A DNA stretch of 64,000 bases, taken from assembly GCA_937894335.1 (NCBI GenBank), contig CALCRU010000070.1, positions 1 to 64,000 on the forward strand, read 5' to 3'. The stretch is from an uncultured Treponema sp. Its GTDB lineage: Bacteria; Spirochaetota; Spirochaetia; Treponematales; Treponemataceae. The notes below the pieces were generated by a model. The model made no database searches. It had not been told where the DNA came from and saw only the letters and a list, made by a program, of their open reading frames with translations. This document shows, piece after piece, positions 27,201 to 35,377 of the stretch (positions within the stretch are counted from its first letter, which is position 1; every line of letters begins with the position of its first letter). The position numbers and the translations under genes are program-made.

Positions 27201-30060
27201 TCTTAGAAACGGTATTGTCATGAATAGTTTCGTTTATGATGATATGGGAAATTTAATCAAGCAAATATCTGCAGATGGATTTGTAACTGATTATAAAAAA
27301 AACATTTTCCCTTCATCTTCAATTGACGAATGCAGTCAGAATGAAGGTGTATCATATTCTGTTTTAGCAGATTCTTTGGGCAGAACAAAAACTGTCTTTA
27401 AGGTGGTTGATGGAATTCGTTCTTTGTACTGTTCTTATTCATATAATGCATTTGGTAATATCTCTCAGGAAGTCTTTTCAAATGGAATTATTAGAAATTA
27501 TCATTACGATGTCTTGGGAAATTTATTGTGTTGCGAGCAGAACGGTACTGTTATTTGGGAAGGAACTTATACCGATAGGGGGCAACTTGCCTCTGAAAAA
27601 GGTTTGCTTATGCCTTTTCGGGAATATACCTATGACGGAAGTGGTAACCTTTTGCAAGTTGTAGAAAATGGTACGATAATTCAAGAATTTACTTATTCAC
27701 CGGATATGCGTACTGTTGCATGCTCAGATGCTAAGGGAATGAAATATGTCTTTTTTTATGACGAATTTGGAAACTGTGTTTCTCGTGTTGATAGACTTGG
27801 ACATGAGGAGTCTTTTTCGACAGATGTTAAGAATGGCATTTCGTTTACAACAGACAAAAAGGGGGCTTCTTATCAGTCTCATTTAGATAAAGCAAGTAAT
27901 ATCATTTCTGTTTTATATGACAGCGGACGATCTGACACCCTTTGTACCGACTCTCAGTCTTTTATAACAGGGGGCAGTGTTGTAAGCGACTTATATTCCT
28001 CCAGACTTCTTGCTTCTTATGATTCCATGCATAACATGAAGGAGGTTTATTCTGACTATGATGTTGTTAAATATGAAACGGACTGTTTTGGAAATACGGT
28101 TATGAGGTCTGTTGATGACATGGAGATTAGTTATGAATATAACACTGAAAATTTAGTAACAGGCATTTCTGTTGGTAGCAATGTGCATAAAATCCGTTAT
28201 GACGAAAGGGGGTTGCCTGTTTTTGCAGAGGATGAAAATGGTGTAATAACAAAGTGGGAGTATGATGATTTGCTTCGTCCTGTATATGAGGAGGTCCGTT
28301 CTTCTCAAGGTGAGCTACTATTCTCTTATGGATTAACATATGATGGTAACGGACACATTGTAATGGAAATTTCATATAACAACGGAATTTTTTCTGTTTC
28401 CAAGTATTCCTATGACAGACACTTTAGACTTACCGGTGTTGTTCGAAATGTTTCTGAATCCTTAGAACTACAGTGCTTGGAGGAACTGTCGCAGTATGGA
28501 TTTGCTAAAGAATCAGCCCCTTTGCTTCCTGATTTTTATCTTAGTGAGAATGAAGCAGCTCAGTTTAGACAGTTCGGTGGAAAAACATACAAGGCTTGGA
28601 AAGAGTCATATTCCTATGATGAAAATGGCAATCGTATAACAAAAACAACTCCATACGGAACAATAGCTTATTCTTACGATGAGGAAAACAGGTTGATTGA
28701 ATCTAGTTTTGATGGAGGTAAATCTTCAATTTATTATTGCTATGATGCAAACGGAAACTTAATTGAAAAAAAATCAGTTTACAAAACTGAAACTTTCACT
28801 TATACTGAAGATAATAGAGTGAAAGAGTTTATTTGCCTTGACAGTCGCTCAAAGACTCAAGCCAGTGTCTCTTTTGCTTATGATGTGTTTGGCCGTCTTA
28901 TTCAGAAAGTTAATTCTGATGGAAGTATAACTCATTTTGCATATGATGGTTTTTCATTTAGAAAGTTAAAGGAGTGGACTGATTATTCTTCCCTAGCAGA
29001 TTCTATGGTAGGCTCTCAATACAGATACAGACATACAGCAGATTTTCTAGAAAATACATCAACCCGATATTTTGTGTATGCAGACAATCGACTGGTGTAC
29101 CAGATTGTTGACGGGAAGACCTTTTCATGCATAGAGGATTGGAAGTCAAGCCTACGAACCTGTATAGATTCTGAGGGACAGGTTTCTTCTTCTGTTGACT
29201 ACACTGTGGATGGATTGCCTTTGATTGAGAATGCTCAGACTGGAGACCTTGGACTTGACTGCTCGTATTGTGGCAAATTCTATGATAAGGACATGCGTCT
29301 GTATGACTTTGGATACAGATTTTATTCACCTGATGTAGCTCGCTTTACGACGGAAGATCCTGTACGGGATTCTGAAAACTGGTATTCATATTGTCGCGGA
29401 AATCCTATAGACTATTCCGATGACTTGGGGCTTGAAGTTCGCATAACTGTTGATATGAACAATATGACATTGGAGGCTCAATATGTTTTTGGAGGTTATG
29501 TCGTTGCTGCAATATCTACAGATAATGGAGTAAGGGATCCTTGGAAATCTCCCATAACCACTGCTGTAAAATCTGGAGATACAAGAGCAAAGTCTGACAC
29601 TGCTAGGGCTCAGTATTACAAAGAAGGTTTTTATACGGTGCCTACAAAATTTCCGGAAGGAACCTGGAATATTTGGTTGGATACCAATAGATCAGGTGTG
29701 GCCTCATATGGAACAGACTGGATTCGTTCTAATGCGACTCAATCTGAACAGTATGCCAGAGGTGAGAAGGGCATGCTGAATGGTTATGAAACCACTGTTG
29801 CTGCTGAACTCTATGACGATTCCTACGAGTATGGATCTGGTTACTGCATTCATATGACTGGCACTTCAAATACAAACGGATGTGTTGGTGTTCATGAGCA
29901 GTACATAATGGATTCCCTTGTTGAAATGATGCGGCAGAACGCTACAATGGGGCAATCAGTGGCTACTTTAATCATAACTTATGGTAAGCCCTATGATTCC
30001 ACCTCTATTGCTTACTATGCTGATAAAGGCGGCGTTGTTCAACCGCCAAAAACAAAATAA
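24238..30060 (+). CDS. Giant Sec-exported Rhs/YD-repeat protein with C-terminal L,D-transpeptidase-like domain
   Basis: The 1940-residue protein starts at the ATG at 24238 with AAGGAG upstream. A signal peptide (about 1-21) lacks a lipobox. An Ala/Glu/Lys coiled coil (about 38-190) follows, then a GDPVLLSTGQY segment like the entry to Rhs shells, many YD repeats, and the Rhs-associated core (DKDMRLYDFGYRFYSPDVAR, then NPIDYSDDLGL, near 1690-1735). The last 200 residues differ: they carry the YkuD-like order of an early beta region, VPTKFPEGTWNIW, and IHMTGTSNTNGCVGV with His 1872 and Cys 1882. YkuD enzymes act on peptidoglycan through that Cys; here Gly stands where Arg is usual. I read it as a polymorphic effector or wall enzyme. 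Codon use looks more A/T-rich than in flanking core genes. Confidence 0.85.
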   Translation: MKKYLYCLILFCVVVTSMCYGVKKTYQNVDYWIGPGQEGSTIEEQIKKAIDKEKAEGAKAAMKAEQERTKSSLVAETEASQRALSQANAETERAKLAQSNAQSALSDAQNACEQALQRGVSKDSPEYKELEKKMLAAKDKADAANAYANTCSSALDDAKKSAEESLNRQKAYEKQLEEERKELEWIQHEEAFIVANAGILVSNMSEEKKFSILSSLYDPFERQKVIEAIKSEPIYARYKRAAKDGVSLFMVRPPEEVGDPVLLSTGQYALETVETSIHYGLYSFPVRLYYVSGGSGDGSFGKKWMSSLDTCIVRSEGVDGLGEYIELLKNINTINSLKNRVDKISILSTEALQQYNSLETTSFYLQNLASNSELSMQEHQSEVNRNSYVNSSFISNTNAFGYNVIFYMSDNSSVGIYAHNTASGNWECINEGGVISSFITEKSDGSYELHELDGKVKYFNRFGQPVKFEDEYGSSIEFDYDEETHRLDSITHKGKKLLTLAWNSQGCIDSIYNHCEKKHINFVYENNLLSFIENENAKTSFVYDSDDDLIKIVKDDGSFIDIYYGSDSDVKEKRVMHVKNEESGTETFSYDYKTNSINYVDADGFETSYVLNEFKQVSETHFSDGTYLLYDYDDYGRVIATTDMFGTKKFSYDEYGNMKECLYPDGSFEVWSYLKNGNLNSYTDRDGVVTNYEYDIHGGSSGVVRNGVKTLTIERNSWGGISRIKGLGLDCECLYDENYNQTSDGSNSILYSDNNTLKEVKDLQGNVKSYSYDEKNYSVTATDSNGNRTIIVRNARGDITEVYTENPQTGYVHIDKYSYDKRHLLLSYSEGDGETCEAAKESVRTVSECTYTLGGRLARKIIWNEGPAAEYDACGVCYTYEYDCHGNIIQTEIVFIDSAKSPIGNPVNKKLDYSYRDGFLHLDVYVNGVFAGHQIINENNQVLSVTDPENRRISFEYTPAGNLKAVKNIYGGVENYIYDSATGEIANVLRNGIVMNSFVYDDMGNLIKQISADGFVTDYKKNIFPSSSIDECSQNEGVSYSVLADSLGRTKTVFKVVDGIRSLYCSYSYNAFGNISQEVFSNGIIRNYHYDVLGNLLCCEQNGTVIWEGTYTDRGQLASEKGLLMPFREYTYDGSGNLLQVVENGTIIQEFTYSPDMRTVACSDAKGMKYVFFYDEFGNCVSRVDRLGHEESFSTDVKNGISFTTDKKGASYQSHLDKASNIISVLYDSGRSDTLCTDSQSFITGGSVVSDLYSSRLLASYDSMHNMKEVYSDYDVVKYETDCFGNTVMRSVDDMEISYEYNTENLVTGISVGSNVHKIRYDERGLPVFAEDENGVITKWEYDDLLRPVYEEVRSSQGELLFSYGLTYDGNGHIVMEISYNNGIFSVSKYSYDRHFRLTGVVRNVSESLELQCLEELSQYGFAKESAPLLPDFYLSENEAAQFRQFGGKTYKAWKESYSYDENGNRITKTTPYGTIAYSYDEENRLIESSFDGGKSSIYYCYDANGNLIEKKSVYKTETFTYTEDNRVKEFICLDSRSKTQASVSFAYDVFGRLIQKVNSDGSITHFAYDGFSFRKLKEWTDYSSLADSMVGSQYRYRHTADFLENTSTRYFVYADNRLVYQIVDGKTFSCIEDWKSSLRTCIDSEGQVSSSVDYTVDGLPLIENAQTGDLGLDCSYCGKFYDKDMRLYDFGYRFYSPDVARFTTEDPVRDSENWYSYCRGNPIDYSDDLGLEVRITVDMNNMTLEAQYVFGGYVVAAISTDNGVRDPWKSPITTAVKSGDTRAKSDTARAQYYKEGFYTVPTKFPEGTWNIWLDTNRSGVASYGTDWIRSNATQSEQYARGEKGMLNGYETTVAAELYDDSYEYGSGYCIHMTGTSNTNGCVGVHEQYIMDSLVEMMRQNATMGQSVATLIITYGKPYDSTSIAYYADKGGVVQPPKTK

Positions 30061-30072
30061 AAGGGGTTTACC

Positions 30073-31566
30073 ATGAAAAAAGTTCTGCTTGTGCTGATGA
30101 CTGCACTTGTTCTTCTTACATTTTTCGTTTCGTGCAAAAAAGGGCGTTTCGAAAATACAGAAGCAGAAAATGAAAAAGAAGTTGCTGTAAACGAGAGTGC
30201 ATCGATTGTGGCCTCTACAGAAACAGTGAATTCAAACAGCACAAGAGACATAAATCCGAATGTCTATCCTGACATTGTGTCTGTGCAGGACCCTGAAGGT
30301 GTGTTTGAAGTTCGTGAAGATAAGGACTATATGGACTTATGGTGCGGTACGGAACACCTGCTTAGATTTAAAGCAAGTGAATTTGATGCTCATACATTTT
30401 CAAACGGTAATCATATTTTTATTGGTGAACTTAATGATAATCTGCATTATGGTAGTAATGTCTGTGTCTTTGCCAATGAAGAAACTCATGAGTTGATATA
30501 TCTTCTCAAAGATGGAAGGTTTCATAATAAAAGAAATTTCTTTTTTTACGAAGATGATAAGGCTGTTTGTTTTTTGCATGGTGCATGGGGAGATGGCGTT
30601 TATGCTTATGAGGTGTCTGAGTTTGGAGAAGTTAAAAAGCTTCTGGTTTTAAGCTATGGGGAGTATGTAGAGGTTTTTCCAGCCAGAGAATTTGGAATTT
30701 ATGAAATAACAAATTCTACTATCGATAGCACAGTTCGTTATAAAATAGATGTAAAGAACTGGTCTGTTGAAAAACTGGGTACTCTGTACACTCTCGATCC
30801 AAAAGCAGCCACAAACGCACAACTAGCCATTGAGGAAAATTTAAAGCAGAACTTCTGGTTCTACAAAACCCTTCGCAACGATGAAAAGGAAATTTCAATC
30901 GCCAAAGACTATTCAGTCATAACTGTTAACGGCATTAAGTTTGCAAGTACTTCTTCCATACGAGGTGGTATAAGGTTTCTTTCGTTCAACGGAGAGGAGT
31001 ATGCGCTTGTTAATTCAGACAAGTTGTGTCTTTTGCTTAAGGCTGACAACTCTGTGTATTTCTATGGTGCACTTCCTGGACTTTACACAGATGACTTTGG
31101 CAAAACCTGTGCTATATCAGCATCTTCGGAGTTGACAGAAAAATCAACTGTCTATGCTGCTTCAAATCTGAATGAGCTTGCAGGAAATACTCCCTGGGTG
31201 GAAGGAGTTGACGGCTTGGGAGTAGGAGAGTACATCGATATGGAAACTCCTCTTACTGTCGGTGAAAATTACGGTGCAATGGGTGCGCTTGTTTTCTGGA
31301 ACGGATTTATTTCCGCATCGAATCCCAATTCATACAAAAATAATGCCCGTGTTAAAGATATAGAAATATCTACTCCAGATGGAAAAGTTATTGCTACAGC
31401 TGAACTTGCAGACTCTGCAGCGCCTCAGGTGGTGAGTCTTCCGTCACAGGAGAAAAAAATTAGAATAAAAATTGTATCTGTATATAAAGGGGAAAAATGG
31501 GAAGATACATGTATTTCTGCAATTCAGGTTGTGCCTTATGTAACTTCATGGATGTATGCCTTATGA
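30073..31566 (+). CDS. Lipoprotein with C-terminal discoidin-like (NADase-type glycan-binding) domain
   Basis: The 497-residue protein has a lipobox (FFVSC, Cys near 21). A beta-rich middle region (about 75-245) is followed by a linker with FLSFNGEEYALV. The last 150 residues match a discoidin-like domain: NTPWVEGVDGLGVGEYID, FWNGFI, NNARVKDIEI, VYKGEKWEDTCISAIQV. It follows the Rhs gene by 12 nt, where an immunity or partner gene is expected. Membrane anchoring would place it in the periplasm or on the surface, where a wall-acting effector must be neutralised or displayed. Function is inferred. Confidence 0.75.
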   Translation: MKKVLLVLMTALVLLTFFVSCKKGRFENTEAENEKEVAVNESASIVASTETVNSNSTRDINPNVYPDIVSVQDPEGVFEVREDKDYMDLWCGTEHLLRFKASEFDAHTFSNGNHIFIGELNDNLHYGSNVCVFANEETHELIYLLKDGRFHNKRNFFFYEDDKAVCFLHGAWGDGVYAYEVSEFGEVKKLLVLSYGEYVEVFPAREFGIYEITNSTIDSTVRYKIDVKNWSVEKLGTLYTLDPKAATNAQLAIEENLKQNFWFYKTLRNDEKEISIAKDYSVITVNGIKFASTSSIRGGIRFLSFNGEEYALVNSDKLCLLLKADNSVYFYGALPGLYTDDFGKTCAISASSELTEKSTVYAASNLNELAGNTPWVEGVDGLGVGEYIDMETPLTVGENYGAMGALVFWNGFISASNPNSYKNNARVKDIEISTPDGKVIATAELADSAAPQVVSLPSQEKKIRIKIVSVYKGEKWEDTCISAIQVVPYVTSWMYAL

Positions 31567-33689
31567 TTTTTAGAAAAGCGTCTTTTTTTGCCTGCATGTT
31601 CATGGTTCTGTTTTTTATGTCCTGCTCCAAACAGAGTGAGATAGTCTATACTCCTGTTACAGAATCTGTTGATTCCGAAGACGGAAAGTACAGCGCATTT
31701 GTAAGTACTGATAAAAATCTTGTGGTAAAGCGAAACGGTGATGGTAAAATTGTCAATGTGCAACCGCTGAAGAATATTAACGATACTGCAGGTGTTTATG
31801 TAGTTCCTGCAAATAAAATTTGGTTCAATATATTTTCCGGTTACGGTACTAAGAAAACTTATTCCTGCTCTGTTCCAGCGGAGGAGTTTCTCGCTCAGGA
31901 ATTTCCTTTGAGCGCAGCTACTGTTGGTGAGGTAAGGTTTGAGGGAAGCAAAATTCATATCGAAGGAATTCAAAGCGTTGCTGTCAAAGCAATGTCATTA
32001 GGTTCGGTTTTCAGGTATTATCTGGAAACTGGTAAAGGAGATAGAGGATGGGTTTCAAAAGATTATTTTAAAAACTATGTCGATGCACCCTACATGAGCG
32101 AAGACGGAAACCAGACGAGTATTGTTTTGTACCGTTCTGCAGCAGGAGCAGAAATTGCATTTAGTGAAGTGACGAATGAATTTGCCTATTCAGAAAAATC
32201 ATTTTTTGAAAATCTAGCATCGCAAGATTTACTAAGCAATGTATTTACTCCTTATACAAAACATGGAGTAGACGGATTCACCTATTATAGATTTCTTATG
32301 CCCGCACGTTTTTATGCTGGAGGTGGAATAGGACCTGGTGATATAAATGAACTTTCTGCCTCTTATGAAGGACCCTTTACATTTATAATTCTTAACGGTA
32401 AGAAGTATCTTGTTCTTAAGAATCAAAATTACTGTGTTCTTATTGCAGAAGATAATTCTGTGTTCTTTGAAGGGGTAGGCATGTTCCCAGGTTTTGCAAG
32501 CAGGAGTGGGAGTTCGTATTTGCGGGTGAAAAGTCCCTATGAGGTGGTCGAGTGCTCCTATGACGCTGCTGATTTGGAAAGCGTGGGTGGTTCACCATGG
32601 AGTGCTGGAAAAAAGAATTTTGGTATTGGAGCAGAAATAAACATTGAATGTACCAACACTTATGCGAATGGACTTTTGATTTTTAACGGTTGCACTTTGT
32701 ATGACGATCCTTCATCGTACGAAAAATATTCTCGCGCAAAAGAATTTGAAGTCTGCAAAAAAGATGGAACTGTGATTCAGAAAATTTCTTTGCTTGATAT
32801 TCCAGAGCCACAGTTTTTTGCTTTGCAGGAAAATGTGACGGATGTGGTTCTTAGACTGACAGATGTCTATCGGGGTACAAAAAAGGAAACCTTCGTAAGT
32901 TGCATAAAGAGCGTGCAGTGTAAAAATTACGAGCATCTGTATGACGAACTTAAATTTAAGGATTCTCTCAAAAGGGATTATATAAAGTTCTGCTCAAGGG
33001 ATGGAGTTATTTTAACTCTGCAAAAGGATTTGTCTGCCATAAAAATTGATGGGGATGAATTTGTTGCCACACCGTTACAAAAGAATGACCTTACTTATCT
33101 TAAGTTTAACAATGCTGAATATCTTTTGCTCTGGTCGCCTTTATTCTGTACCTTGCTAAACTCTGATGGTTCTATTTTTTACAGCGGAACAAACAAAGAA
33201 CTTATTTCTTCCGTTGACAGTTTTACATCTTCTGTAGAATTTGCCTCTTCTTCTCAACTGTCGGAATCTGATGAGGTTTATGATTCAAATAATTTGCAGA
33301 AACTTGAAGGTTGTATTCCTTGGGTGGAGGGGGACGAAGATTTTGGCCTTGGAGAATATGTTGAAGTAAAATCTGATTCAAACTTTAGTGCTTTGGTTTT
33401 CTACAACGGTTTTATTTCCTCCGAAAAGCCTTATCTATATGCTTATAATAATCGTGTCAGAAAACTTTGTCTGTATGACGACAAGGGGCTGCTTATTGAT
33501 CGTGTAGAATTGGAAGATTCACCTTCTCCGCAAGTTGTCAGTCTTTTGCCGAATAGTTACAATTATGTTCGCATACAGATTGAATCAGTTTATCCCGGTG
33601 ACAAATGGAACGATACCTGCCTTTCTTGTATACAGGCTGTTCCTGCTGAATCCTCTTGGGCTGTAACGATAGATTCGTCTGCTGATTAA
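31563..33689 (+). CDS. Lipoprotein with two discoidin-like domains, paralogue of the preceding gene
   Basis: From the ATG at 31563 (708 residues), overlapping the previous stop as ATGA, the signal peptide ends in FFMSC. One discoidin-like domain lies near residues 340-455 (GGSPWSAGKKNFGIGAEI, VYRGTKKETFVSCIKSV). A second lies at the C-terminus (GCIPWVEGDEDFGLGEYVEV, VYPGDKWNDTCLSCIQAV) and closely resembles the one in the neighbour. A short SH3-like stretch (RGWVSKDYF) precedes them. The pair looks like a duplication after the Rhs gene. The operon ends at the twin hairpins beginning at 33715. Confidence 0.72.
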   Translation: MIFRKASFFACMFMVLFFMSCSKQSEIVYTPVTESVDSEDGKYSAFVSTDKNLVVKRNGDGKIVNVQPLKNINDTAGVYVVPANKIWFNIFSGYGTKKTYSCSVPAEEFLAQEFPLSAATVGEVRFEGSKIHIEGIQSVAVKAMSLGSVFRYYLETGKGDRGWVSKDYFKNYVDAPYMSEDGNQTSIVLYRSAAGAEIAFSEVTNEFAYSEKSFFENLASQDLLSNVFTPYTKHGVDGFTYYRFLMPARFYAGGGIGPGDINELSASYEGPFTFIILNGKKYLVLKNQNYCVLIAEDNSVFFEGVGMFPGFASRSGSSYLRVKSPYEVVECSYDAADLESVGGSPWSAGKKNFGIGAEINIECTNTYANGLLIFNGCTLYDDPSSYEKYSRAKEFEVCKKDGTVIQKISLLDIPEPQFFALQENVTDVVLRLTDVYRGTKKETFVSCIKSVQCKNYEHLYDELKFKDSLKRDYIKFCSRDGVILTLQKDLSAIKIDGDEFVATPLQKNDLTYLKFNNAEYLLLWSPLFCTLLNSDGSIFYSGTNKELISSVDSFTSSVEFASSSQLSESDEVYDSNNLQKLEGCIPWVEGDEDFGLGEYVEVKSDSNFSALVFYNGFISSEKPYLYAYNNRVRKLCLYDDKGLLIDRVELEDSPSPQVVSLLPNSYNYVRIQIESVYPGDKWNDTCLSCIQAVPAESSWAVTIDSSAD

Positions 33690-33714
33690 AGATAAGACAT
33701 AACAGAATGTCTGT

Positions 33715-33782
33715 CACGAATTTCGCACATTGAGTGCGAAATTCGTGAGTTATAAAAAATCCATGGATGGATTTTTTATAAC
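33715..33782. terminator. Twin hairpins between convergent genes; second contains a stop codon
   Basis: The first hairpin has perfect 14-bp arms (33715-33728, 33734-33747) starting CACGAATTTC. The second has perfect 16-bp arms (33749-33764, 33767-33782) with A-run and T-run. The stop codon of the minus-strand carboxylase gene (33776-33778) lies inside the second stem. It should terminate both strands. Confidence 0.75.
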
Positions 33783-35275
33783 GGTATATTTCCGTGCTTC
33801 TTTGCAGGAGCAACATGCTGTGTCTTGTCTGCTAAGAATTCAAGACTTCGTGCAACTCGTTCACGAGTTTCTTCGGGGTTAATTATTTCGCTAATGTAAT
33901 TGCGTTGAGCAGCAACAGTTGGCGTCATAATGGTGTTGCGATATTCTTCAGACTTCTGAGCAACAAGAGCAGCCTGTGCAGGGTCTTTCATTTCTTTTGC
34001 ATAGAGAATTCCTAATGCGCCTTCTGCTCCCATAACTGCAATTTCTGCTTTTGGCCATGCATAGACAAAATCCGCACCCAAGTGCTTTGAACACATTGCA
34101 ATGTATGCTCCACCGTAAGCTTTTCTTGTTATAACGGTAACTTTGGGAACAGTTGCTTCACTGTATGCGTAAATGACTTTTGCTCCGTGACGAATAATAC
34201 CTTTTTGTTCTTCATCAGGGCCGGGAAGGAATCCTGGAACATCAACAAATGTTACAAGGGGAACATTAAAACTGTCGCAGTAGCGTACAAAGCGTGCAAT
34301 CTTGTCTGAAGCATCGCAGTTTAAAAGACCACCAATGTTTGCAGGGTTGTTTGCCACAATGCCTACTGACTTTCCTTCAATCTTTGCAAAGCCAACAACT
34401 GCAACCGTTGCAAATTCCTGCATTACTTCAAAGAATGAATCGTCATCAACAACGCAGTCAATTACATCACGAATGTCGTATCCACGCTTAGATTCTTCGG
34501 GAAGAACTTCTGCAATTTTCTTTGCCTTTTTGCGTTCGTCAAACTTGAACTTTGCATCCTGAACAATTTCTTCTCCGTAGTAGTGGGGAATGTAGTCTAA
34601 AAGACGGCGAACTTTTTCGTAACAGTCTTTTTCATCTGGACAGCGGAAATGAGTCACACCACTTTTCTGAGAGTGAATTGCTGCTCCTCCTAAATCTTCT
34701 GCAGAAATATCCATAAACAGAACGCTTTTTACAACTTTTGGTCCAGTAATGAACATCTGGCTGATTGAATCAACTGCAAAAATAAAGTCTGTAATTCCAG
34801 GTGAGTATACAGCACCACCAGCACAGGGGCCTGCAATAATGCTTATCTGGGGAACAGTTCCCGAAGCGCGTACATTCTGATAGAACAAGTCTCCGTATCC
34901 ACACAGAGCATCAACTCCTTCCTGAATGCGAGCTCCGCCTGAATCGTTAATGCCAATAACTGGACACTTTGCCTCAATGGCTTTTTCAATCAGTTCTGCA
35001 ATTTTCTGTCCGTGAACTTTTCCAAGACTGCCGCCCTGAACGGTAAAGTCCTGAGCATAGACTGCAACTTTTTTTCCGTTGATTTTTCCAAATCCAGTTA
35101 TGACACCGTCGTAAGGAATTTCCTTTTTATCCATTCCAAAGCTGGTACATGTGTGCCGTGCCGCAGAGTAGATTTCGTTGAATGTGCCTTTATCGCAAAG
35201 TGCATTAATGCGTTCGATTGCGTGCAGCTTTCCCTTTTCGTGCTGCTTGTCAACATTGTAAGTGTAATTATTCAT
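33776..35275 (-). CDS. Acyl-CoA carboxylase / methylmalonyl-CoA decarboxylase carboxyltransferase subunit
   Basis: The 499-residue biotin-dependent carboxyltransferase has two crotonase-like halves. Markers are GKVHGQKIAELIEKA, NDSGGARIQEGVDAL, IAGPCAGGAVYSPG, VDVPGFLPG, the RKAYGGAYIAM motif, and the terminal KHGNIPL typical of MmdA/PccB proteins. It transfers a carboxyl group between biotin and propionyl-/methylmalonyl-CoA or glutaconyl-CoA. Which reaction applies cannot be decided, as the biotin carrier and any membrane decarboxylase subunit are outside the window. A very good minus-strand promoter lies just upstream. Confidence 0.92.
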   Translation of the reverse strand: MNNYTYNVDKQHEKGKLHAIERINALCDKGTFNEIYSAARHTCTSFGMDKKEIPYDGVITGFGKINGKKVAVYAQDFTVQGGSLGKVHGQKIAELIEKAIEAKCPVIGINDSGGARIQEGVDALCGYGDLFYQNVRASGTVPQISIIAGPCAGGAVYSPGITDFIFAVDSISQMFITGPKVVKSVLFMDISAEDLGGAAIHSQKSGVTHFRCPDEKDCYEKVRRLLDYIPHYYGEEIVQDAKFKFDERKKAKKIAEVLPEESKRGYDIRDVIDCVVDDDSFFEVMQEFATVAVVGFAKIEGKSVGIVANNPANIGGLLNCDASDKIARFVRYCDSFNVPLVTFVDVPGFLPGPDEEQKGIIRHGAKVIYAYSEATVPKVTVITRKAYGGAYIAMCSKHLGADFVYAWPKAEIAVMGAEGALGILYAKEMKDPAQAALVAQKSEEYRNTIMTPTVAAQRNYISEIINPEETRERVARSLEFLADKTQHVAPAKKHGNIPL

Positions 35276-35303
35276 TAGATACCTCTTGTTAGCAAGTTAG
35301 AAA

Positions 35304-35332
35304 ATTGTAGCATGACATTACGCATAAGTCAA
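35304..35332 (-). promoter_or_regulatory. Strong promoter of the carboxyltransferase gene
   Basis: On the minus strand, -35 TTGACT (35327-35332), a 17-bp spacer and -10 TACAAT (35304-35309). The nonamer ATGACATTA occurs twice across it (near 35312 and 35334), a possible operator. Confidence 0.65.
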
Positions 35333-35377
35333 TATGACATTATTTTAAATTTTGTCAAACTGATTTTGTGGAGTTTT

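Noticed and set aside
24238..30060. Type VI secretion island around the Rhs gene
   Set aside because: There is no PAAR domain, VgrG, Hcp or tss gene; the protein has a Sec signal peptide instead.
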